From Planctomycetota bacterium (GTDB taxonomy: Bacteria > Planctomycetota > UBA1135 > JALUZX01), in assembly GCA_027011425.1 (NCBI GenBank), contig JALUZX010000187.1, positions 1 through 11,586 of the forward strand: a stretch of DNA of 11,586 nt, read 5' to 3'. The position numbers were made by a program, and so were the translations under genes. This document shows positions 6,717 to 11,586 of this stretch, in pieces. Under the pieces are notes generated by a model. The model saw nothing but the letters and a program-made list of their open reading frames with translations. It searched no databases and was not told the origin of the DNA. The first letter of the stretch is position 1. Every line of letters starts with the position of its first letter.

Positions 6717-6744
6717 TTGTCCCTCTCCTTTCTCCGCCTAATAT
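6717..6744 (+). promoter_or_regulatory. Candidate sigma-70-type promoter for the Rieske/cytochrome b operon
   Basis: TTGTCC (6717-6722) and TAATAT (6739-6744) are separated by 16 nt. Each matches the -35/-10 consensus at four of six positions, and TAATAT is one of few A/T-rich hexamers in this gap. It lies just after the putative terminator and about 100 nt before the Rieske GTG. The leader from ~6750 to 6845 carries no recognised riboswitch. A second possible pair is TTGAAA (6796-6801) with TTTTAT (6822-6827), but its 20-nt spacing is poor. The call is from eye only. Confidence 0.4.
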
Positions 6745-6845
6745 GAACTTTCTTCGAGCCACCCTTGGAGCGGAATCTGGCGCCTCCCAGGGCTTTTGAA
6801 AATCATGGACATTTCCTTCCCTTTTATCCTGCCGGGAGATTGGAA

Positions 6846-7286
6846 GTGACGGAAACAACAGGGCCCATCAAGAGACGTTCTTTTCTGGGCGCGGCGGTCG
6901 CCTCTCTCCTTGCCCTGGCGGGTGGATTCGTGGCTCTCCTCGCCGGGGGGTTCCTCTACCCGGTCCGCAAGAAAAAAGGCAAACCCATCTTCGTTTGCCT
7001 GCTTTCCCAGGTTCCCAAGGGATCGACCCGGACCATTCTGGACCCGGCGAAGAGGAAGGTCATCCTCATCCACACCAAGGAAGGTGAACTTCTGGCCTTG
7101 AGCACCACCTGCACCCACCTGGGGTGCACCGTCTTCTACAGGCCGGAGAAGCATCGCTTCGACTGTCCTTGCCACCAGGGCGTATTCGACGGGAAAGGAA
7201 ACCCGATCTCGGGCCCTCCCAAGCGTCCCCTCGAGAGATACCCGGTCCAGATCCGGAACGGACTGGTTTTCGTTCAATTCGACTGA
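6846..7286 (+). CDS. Rieske 2Fe-2S iron-sulfur subunit of a cytochrome bc/b6f-type complex
   Basis: A 146-residue membrane-tethered Rieske protein that would take electrons from quinol at the outer face of the cytoplasmic membrane. The N-terminus has a twin-arginine-like IKRRSFLG (8-15) followed by a hydrophobic anchor (~15-38), typical of Rieske subunits kept as uncleaved Tat anchors. The cluster motifs are complete: C89-T-H91-L-G-C94 and C107-P-C109-H110-Q-G. C89/H91/C107/H110 would ligate the cluster, and C94/C109 would form the disulfide that marks high-potential bc-type Rieske proteins. The GTG at 6846 is preferred: GGGAG at 6834-6838 is well spaced and the RR motif falls close to the N-terminus, whereas the in-frame TTG at 6765 would add 27 atypical residues. 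Cytochrome b follows 28 nt later. Confidence 0.93.
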   Translation: MTETTGPIKRRSFLGAAVASLLALAGGFVALLAGGFLYPVRKKKGKPIFVCLLSQVPKGSTRTILDPAKRKVILIHTKEGELLALSTTCTHLGCTVFYRPEKHRFDCPCHQGVFDGKGNPISGPPKRPLERYPVQIRNGLVFVQFD

Positions 7287-7314
7287 CCCGGCGCGTCCGG
7301 TCCAAGGAGGAACC

Positions 7315-8403
7315 ATGCCGACCAGAGAGGAACATCCCTTCCTCCGGGCGATCCCGATCGACATAGAAGGGTTGTATGAAAAGGTCGACGAGCCCCTTCC
7401 GCATTCTTCAAAAAAATGGTGGTGGTGCTGGGGCGGCGTCGTGGGGCTGCTCTTCCTGGTCCAGGCGGTCACGGGCCTTCTGCTGGCCTTCTATTACCGG
7501 GCCGAGCCGGCAACGGCCCACCAGTCCATCCAATACATCACGGAAAACGCCCGCTACGGTTGGCTGATCCGATCCATCCACCAGTGGGGCGCCACCTTCA
7601 TGGTGGTCGCCCTCTTCCTCCACATGCTCCGCGTCTTCGTGACCGGCGCCTACAGGGACGGCAGGTGGACCACCTGGGTGGCTGGGGTCTTTCTCCTGGG
7701 AACGACCCTGGGACTGGCTTTCACCGGGTATTCCCTGGTCTACGACCAGACCAGCTATTGGGCGGTCACCGTGACGGGGAACATCCTGGCCCAGGTTCCC
7801 TTCATCGGAGGCACTCTCAAGAAATTCTTCCTCGCCGGCGACGGAATCAACCAGGCCACGCTGAGCCGGATGTATGCCCTCCACGCCCAGGTCCTCCCGG
7901 CGGCCCTGATCGTCTTCGGGCTCCTTCATCTCTTCTTCATCCGGTTGCTCGGCATGTATCTGCCGGGCGACGAAAAAGACATCCAGGAAGAACGGGAACT
8001 CACCGCCAAGGAAGGGCCCTACCACTTCTTCCCCGACCACATGCTGAGCGAGCTGGCCGTCTTCCTCTACATCTTTCTGGTCATCCTCTTCCTCTCCATG
8101 ATCTTCACCGCCAAGATGGGGGCCCCGGCGGATCCCACGGTCACGCCCGCCCACATCAAGCCGGAGTGGTATTTCTACCCCTTCTACCACTTACTCAAGC
8201 TCGTTCCCGGCACGGTCGGGGTAGCCCTCATGGGGATCATCGGCGGGGCACTCCTCTTCTGGCCCTTCCTGGACCGGATCTTGTTCACCAAAGTAGACCG
8301 CGCCCTCAAGTGGCGTTTCGAAGTCGGTATTCTCGTCGGAACGGTTTTCCTCGCGTTCTACCTGGCCTGGGCCTACATCGAGGCTACCGGGCCGGGCGCC
8401 TGA
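7315..8403 (+). CDS. Cytochrome b subunit of a bc complex (cytochrome b6 and subunit IV fused)
   Basis: A 362-residue di-heme cytochrome b forming the quinol-oxidising membrane core with the Rieske protein. Heme ligands are H89 and H103 in helix B (13 residues between) and H190 and H205 in helix D (14 between). The HX14H second pair is the spacing of cytochrome b6 rather than mitochondrial-type b. GLLFLVQAVTG (44-54) and TGYSLVYDQTSYWAVTV (137-153) match helix A and the cd region. The Qo-site PEWY is at 283-286 (KPEWYFYPFYHLLK), in the subunit-IV part, so b6 and subunit IV are joined in one chain with about seven helices and slightly shorter than usual bc1 cytochrome b. At the position of b6 Cys35 (before FLVQ) there is L46, so a covalently held heme c_n is not expected. 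GGAGG about 6 nt before the ATG supports the start. The octaheme gene follows 24 nt after the stop. Confidence 0.94.
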   Translation: MPTREEHPFLRAIPIDIEGLYEKVDEPLPHSSKKWWWCWGGVVGLLFLVQAVTGLLLAFYYRAEPATAHQSIQYITENARYGWLIRSIHQWGATFMVVALFLHMLRVFVTGAYRDGRWTTWVAGVFLLGTTLGLAFTGYSLVYDQTSYWAVTVTGNILAQVPFIGGTLKKFFLAGDGINQATLSRMYALHAQVLPAALIVFGLLHLFFIRLLGMYLPGDEKDIQEERELTAKEGPYHFFPDHMLSELAVFLYIFLVILFLSMIFTAKMGAPADPTVTPAHIKPEWYFYPFYHLLKLVPGTVGVALMGIIGGALLFWPFLDRILFTKVDRALKWRFEVGILVGTVFLAFYLAWAYIEATGPGA

Positions 8404-8427
8404 AAAATAATACTTTTGGAGGATTCC

Positions 8428-10032
8428 ATGGGTCTCAAGGCCAAGCAGGTGATCATCGCAGTTTTGTCCATCGCGATCCTCGTCGTGCTGGGGTTCGTGG
8501 TCTTCACGGAAAAGGAACACATCCTCGTGAAACGGCAGGTCGTGGTGAAAAGCGATTCCGCCGGCTGCGTCCACTGCCACGGCACCGAGGGGCACGAAGG
8601 TTTGCCCGGGAAGGACCCCGGCATCGTGGCCCAGTGGAGGGCCAGCGAGCACGCCGTCCAGGGAGTGGGATGCATGGACTGTCACGGGGTTCCCAAGGCC
8701 GGCGAGATGCCCGACGAAAAGAATCCCAGGTTCGTGGTGAAGATGGCCTGGGACAAAAACTCGGGGATCAAGACCATGACCCTCCTGAAGAAGAACGGAA
8801 AGCCCGTGGAGCGCCCGGACATCTGGAACCACGAAGGGGCCCAGATCGTCACGGACGTCTCCCCCAGGACCTGCGCCCGGTGCCACGAAAAGGAGGCGGA
8901 GGAATTCTTCAATTCCCGGCACAACTCGGCCTCCCAGTTCATCGGCTCGGTGGACAACTTCCTGGGGCGCTTCGCCGAGGGCCCGGCGGCCGCCAACAGC
9001 GGGTGCCAGCAGTGCCACGGCAGCGTGGTGCGGGTCTCCAAGCCCGCCCAGGACGGGAACCCGCCGCTCTATGCCCCCGACACCTGGCCGAACACGGGCA
9101 TCGGAAGGGTGAATACCGACGGCTCCTGGGGCTCCTGCTCGGCCTGCCATTCCCGGCATGAATTCTCCGCCCAGGTGGCCCGCCGGCCCGAGTCCTGCGG
9201 GAAGTGCCACATGGGCCCGGACCACCCGCAGATCGAGATCTTCAACGAATCCAAGCACGGGATCGCCTTCCGGAAGAACCTGGCCCACATGAACATCGAC
9301 GTCCCCGGCGGGGATTGGGTCCTGGGCAAGAACTACACCCAGGCCCCCACCTGCTCCACCTGCCACATGGGGCCCGTCGCTCCCCACGGGAACCACAAGG
9401 GCCTGGAACTCACCCACGAAGTGGGGGCCCGCATCTCCTGGACCCTCCGCCCCAAGGTCTCCATCCAGCCCAAGGGCATCACGGGCAAAGACGGCAAAGT
9501 GATTCTGAAGGGCCCGGCCGGGAGGAGAGCGGACATGCAGCAGGTCTGCACCACCTGCCACTCCCAGGCCTGGGTGAACAACTTCTACGTCCAGTTCGAC
9601 CAGGCCGTGGCCCTCTACAACAACAAGTTCGGAAAGCCCGCCACGGCCATCTACGGCTTCATGAAGAAAGAGAAGATCCTGGACTCGGTTCCCATGAACG
9701 AAAAGATGGATTTCCTCTACTTCGAACTCTGGCACCACGAGGGCCGAAGGGCCCGCCACGGCGCATCCATGATGGGCCCCGATTACGTCCAGTGGCACGG
9801 CTTCTACGAACTCTCCCAGCACTTCTACACCGAATTCCTGCCCCTGGCCCAGGAGCTTGCCGACAAGGCGGGCAAGGGCGAGCAGATGAAGAAGTTCATC
9901 GAGGCCACCCTCCACGGAAAGGGCGGCAAGGACTGGGAGAAATACCACCGCTGGACCAAGGGCCTCTCGAAGGAGCAGAGAAAGGCCATGCTGAACTGGG
10001 AGCGGGAGACCTACGAATCCCGCAAGAAATAA
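8428..10032 (+). CDS. Membrane-anchored octaheme c-type cytochrome of the hydroxylamine oxidoreductase (HAO) family
   Basis: A 534-residue protein with an N-terminal uncleaved anchor (QVIIAVLSIAILVVLGFVVF, 7-26) and an extracytoplasmic body. Eight CxxCH heme sites begin at C47, C82, C149, C193, C237, C257, C309 and C374; all are CxxCH, unlike the CxxCK active heme of NrfA, ONR or OTR. HAO-family signatures are present: SGCQQCHG (191-198, heme 4, the catalytic position), CHMGPDHPQIEIFNESKHG (260-278), whose D265-H266 match the active-site Asp-His pair of HAO, and ARHGASMMGPDYVQWHGFYEL (442-462). In oxidative HAOs a C-terminal tyrosine is cross-linked to heme 4 (P460); Y453, Y460 and Y467 are candidates here, but which, if any, aligns cannot be told by eye. 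Without the cross-link, nitrite or hydroxylamine reduction would be more likely than oxidation. The ATG at 8428 has GGAGG at 8418-8422. It follows Rieske and cytochrome b, so it probably exchanges electrons with them in place of cytochrome c1/f. Confidence 0.9.
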   Translation: MGLKAKQVIIAVLSIAILVVLGFVVFTEKEHILVKRQVVVKSDSAGCVHCHGTEGHEGLPGKDPGIVAQWRASEHAVQGVGCMDCHGVPKAGEMPDEKNPRFVVKMAWDKNSGIKTMTLLKKNGKPVERPDIWNHEGAQIVTDVSPRTCARCHEKEAEEFFNSRHNSASQFIGSVDNFLGRFAEGPAAANSGCQQCHGSVVRVSKPAQDGNPPLYAPDTWPNTGIGRVNTDGSWGSCSACHSRHEFSAQVARRPESCGKCHMGPDHPQIEIFNESKHGIAFRKNLAHMNIDVPGGDWVLGKNYTQAPTCSTCHMGPVAPHGNHKGLELTHEVGARISWTLRPKVSIQPKGITGKDGKVILKGPAGRRADMQQVCTTCHSQAWVNNFYVQFDQAVALYNNKFGKPATAIYGFMKKEKILDSVPMNEKMDFLYFELWHHEGRRARHGASMMGPDYVQWHGFYELSQHFYTEFLPLAQELADKAGKGEQMKKFIEATLHGKGGKDWEKYHRWTKGLSKEQRKAMLNWERETYESRKK

Positions 10033-10040
10033 AACGGGGC

Positions 10041-10066
10041 CGGGGACGCCCCCTCGGTCGTCCCCG
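10041..10066 (+). other. Short GC-rich hairpin after the octaheme gene
   Basis: CGGGGAC (10041-10047) pairs perfectly with GTCCCCG (10060-10066) across a 12-nt loop. It begins 9 nt after the octaheme stop and stands about 30 nt ahead of the stronger terminator. No T-run follows, so by itself it is not a rho-independent terminator; it may protect the mRNA 3' end or simply be chance in GC-rich DNA. Confidence 0.35.
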
Positions 10067-10094
10067 ATTGCCCCGATCCTTCCCTTTCCCATCC

Positions 10095-10119
10095 GGGCCC
10101 CCCTCGAGGGGGCCCTTTT
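10095..10119 (+). terminator. Rho-independent terminator of the Rieske/cytochrome b/octaheme operon
   Basis: GGGCCCCC (10095-10102) and GGGGGCCC (10108-10115) form a perfect 8-bp GC stem around a 5-nt CTCGA loop, followed directly by TTTTCTTC. It lies 63 nt after the octaheme stop and 67 nt before the next start codon, so it closes the operon and separates it from the lipoprotein gene. Confidence 0.8.
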
Positions 10120-10185
10120 CTTCGTCTTCCTTGTCCCACATCTCTCCGCGGCCTACCCTCATGGGCCGGCCCCGAGGAGAAACCC

Positions 10186-11586
10186 ATGAAGACCGTCCAT
10201 TCTTCCCTTCTTCTTCCTCTCTTTTGTCTCCTGACCGCCTGCACCGCCCCGCCGGGCCTCCAAAGCGCGCCGGCCCGCGTGATCAGGCTCTTTCCCGGCG
10301 CGGACCGGGCAGCCCGCCTGGCCGCCCATGAAATCCGCCGCTACGTCTACCTGCGGACCGGGACCCTTTTGCAGGTCCGGACCGGAAAAGGCTCCGGCAT
10401 CCCGGCCGTCCGGCTCCTCCTGGACTCCTCCCTCCCCCAAAGCGCCTACCGCCTTCGCACCACCCGCCGGGGCCCGGGAAAAACCCTTCTCCTTTCCGGC
10501 CGGGACGGCATCGCCCTGCTCTACGGGGCCTACGCCTTCGCGGAAAGACTCGGGGTCCGGTTCTACCTGGACGGGGACGTCCTCCCCGAGTCCAGGGTCC
10601 CCTTCTCCCTGCCGGACCTGGACGAAACCCGCCGCCCCCTCTTTCGCCTGAGAGGAATCCAGCCTTTCCACGACTTCCCCGAGGGACCCGACTGGTGGAG
10701 CCTGGAGGACTACCAGGCCGTTCTGGCCCAACTCGCGAAAATGCGGATGAACTTCATCGGCTTCCATTGCTACCCCGAAGGCGGAGTGGGCCCGGAGCCC
10801 CTGGTCTGGATCGGCCTTCCCTCGGACATCGGCGAGGGGGCCCGGGTGAAATCCAGCTATCCTTCCCGTTGGGCCTCCACCGCAACCGGGTCCTGGGGCT
10901 ACGCCCCCGCCCGGACATCCTCCTTCGCCGCCGGGGCGGGCCTCCTCTTCGAAAAAGACGCCTTCGGTTCCCCCGTCTGCGAAGGTCTTTCCTACTTTCC
11001 CCGGGACCCCAAGAAGTGCAACGCCCTCTTCGAGAGGGCCGGGATCATGCTGGGCAAGGCATTCCGGTTCGCCCACGCCCTGGGCATCCGGGTCTGCGCC
11101 GGCACGGAGACGCCGCTCACCCTCCCCAAGGCGGTCCGGCTCCACCTGAAAAAGAAGGGCCTGGACCCCAGGGACCCCAAAACGATCCGCCGGATCTACG
11201 AAGGAATCTTCCGCCGCCTGGCCCGGGTCTCCCCCGTGGACTGGTATTGGCTCTGGACGCCCGAGGGCTGGACCTGGAGCGGAACCACCAGAAAAGACGT
11301 GGACCGCACCCTCCGGGACATCCGCCTGGCCATGGAAGCCCTGGAAAGAGCGGGACGGCCCTTCCGGCTCGCCACCTGCGGCTGGGTCCTGGGCCCGCCC
11401 CGGGACCGGGCCCTCTTCGACAAGGTCCTCCCCAAAGACGTGGCGGTGAGCTGCATCAACCGGAACGTGGGGTTCAGCTTCCTGGAGCCCGCCTTCTCCC
11501 TGGTCCGGGGCCGGGAGAAATGGGCCATCCCCTGGATGGAGGACGACCCGGCCCTCACGGCCCCCCAGCTCTGGGTGGGACGGACC
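10186..11586 (+). CDS. Lipoprotein with GH67/GH20-type N-terminal domain, probable glycoside hydrolase (partial, runs off the right edge)
   Basis: 467 codons are open to the window edge without a stop. The N-terminus is a lipoprotein signal: MKTVHSS, a hydrophobic stretch, and the lipobox L16-T17-A18-C19, so the mature protein would be lipid-anchored at C19. Residues ~30-140 look like the non-catalytic alpha/beta domain before the barrel in GH20 and GH67 enzymes: AAHEIRRYVYLRTG (46-59), then GIALLYGAYAFAERLGVRFYLDGDVLP (108-134). A TIM-barrel-like region begins near RLRGI (154-158), with LAKMRMNFIGFHCYPEGG (183-200) and DWYWLWTPEGWTW (352-364). E360 is a possible catalytic acid, but I cannot prove it. 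GAGGAGA at 10174-10180 gives a good ribosome-binding site for the ATG at 10186. An alpha-glucuronidase-like or other glycosidase role is inferred; the exact CAZy family is unsure. Confidence 0.75.
   Translation, partial: MKTVHSSLLLPLFCLLTACTAPPGLQSAPARVIRLFPGADRAARLAAHEIRRYVYLRTGTLLQVRTGKGSGIPAVRLLLDSSLPQSAYRLRTTRRGPGKTLLLSGRDGIALLYGAYAFAERLGVRFYLDGDVLPESRVPFSLPDLDETRRPLFRLRGIQPFHDFPEGPDWWSLEDYQAVLAQLAKMRMNFIGFHCYPEGGVGPEPLVWIGLPSDIGEGARVKSSYPSRWASTATGSWGYAPARTSSFAAGAGLLFEKDAFGSPVCEGLSYFPRDPKKCNALFERAGIMLGKAFRFAHALGIRVCAGTETPLTLPKAVRLHLKKKGLDPRDPKTIRRIYEGIFRRLARVSPVDWYWLWTPEGWTWSGTTRKDVDRTLRDIRLAMEALERAGRPFRLATCGWVLGPPRDRALFDKVLPKDVAVSCINRNVGFSFLEPAFSLVRGREKWAIPWMEDDPALTAPQLWVGRT

Noticed and set aside
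6765..6845. In-frame TTG start 27 codons upstream of the Rieske GTG
   Set aside because: It has no useful ribosome-binding site and would move the twin-arginine anchor away from the N-terminus; GTG at 6846 has a well-spaced GGGAG.
7416..9161. A 581-codon plus-strand frame across cytochrome b and the octaheme gene
   Set aside because: It overlaps two real genes in another frame, and its Pro/Arg/Gly/His-rich product has no recognisable domain.
8191..10092. A 633-codon open frame on the minus strand antisense to the octaheme cytochrome
   Set aside because: It mirrors a confidently identified gene with eight CxxCH motifs. Its product is low-complexity Gly/Val/His/Leu-rich with no domain, as expected for antisense frames in high-GC DNA.
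10131..10159. TTGTCC and TACCCT with 17-nt spacing as a promoter for the lipoprotein gene
   Set aside because: The -10 matches at only three of six positions; it is too weak to list as a feature although a promoter is expected here.
1..11586. CRISPR arrays, insertion sequences, tRNA or rRNA genes
   Set aside because: No regularly spaced repeats, transposase genes, terminal inverted repeats, or tRNA/rRNA-like sequences were seen on either strand.

Overview
The window is high-GC bacterial DNA, densely coding, with genes of different pathways side by side. The best guess for the host is an uncultured member of the Planctomycetota. Three things point there: a secreted LamG protein whose C-terminal domain resembles those of planctomycete exported proteins, a lipoprotein of the alpha-glucuronidase/GH20-like type, and a Rieske/cytochrome b operon carrying a hydroxylamine-oxidoreductase-like octaheme cytochrome, an arrangement I associate mainly with anammox planctomycetes. 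This is inference from protein style, not from a marker gene.

Layout: (1) Positions 1-979, minus strand, hold a DUF1848 protein with a C-terminal CxxxCxxC cluster and the first codons of an overlapping downstream gene. (2) A divergent intergenic region at 980-1162 leads into a secreted LamG protein (1163-2290, plus). (3) Positions 2401-6649 form a tight four-gene plus-strand operon: a cysteine desulfurase with a selenocysteine-lyase-like active-site loop, a CysZ/EI24 membrane protein, an SLC13/DASS-like transporter whose two SNT signatures appear to be replaced, and a tandem universal stress protein. It ends in a palindrome followed by a T-run. (4) A promoter-bearing gap (6650-6845) precedes a second operon (6846-10032): Rieske iron-sulfur protein, fused cytochrome b6/subunit IV, and a membrane-anchored octaheme HAO-family cytochrome. 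A strong rho-independent terminator follows at 10095-10119. (5) From 10186 to the right edge runs an incomplete lipoprotein related to alpha-glucuronidase-type glycoside hydrolases.

How the genes may work together: the Rieske/cytochrome b/octaheme set reads as a self-contained quinol-linked electron-transfer complex. The octaheme cytochrome stands where cytochrome c1 or f would normally be, so quinol oxidation could be coupled to reduction (or, reversed, oxidation) of a small nitrogen compound outside the membrane. The desulfurase operon suggests sulfur handling: CysZ-type sulfate entry, another anion carrier, and sulfur (or selenium) release from cysteine (or selenocysteine). The LamG protein and the terminal lipoprotein fit a life on complex polysaccharides. 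The most interesting part of the window is the bc-octaheme module at 6846-10032.
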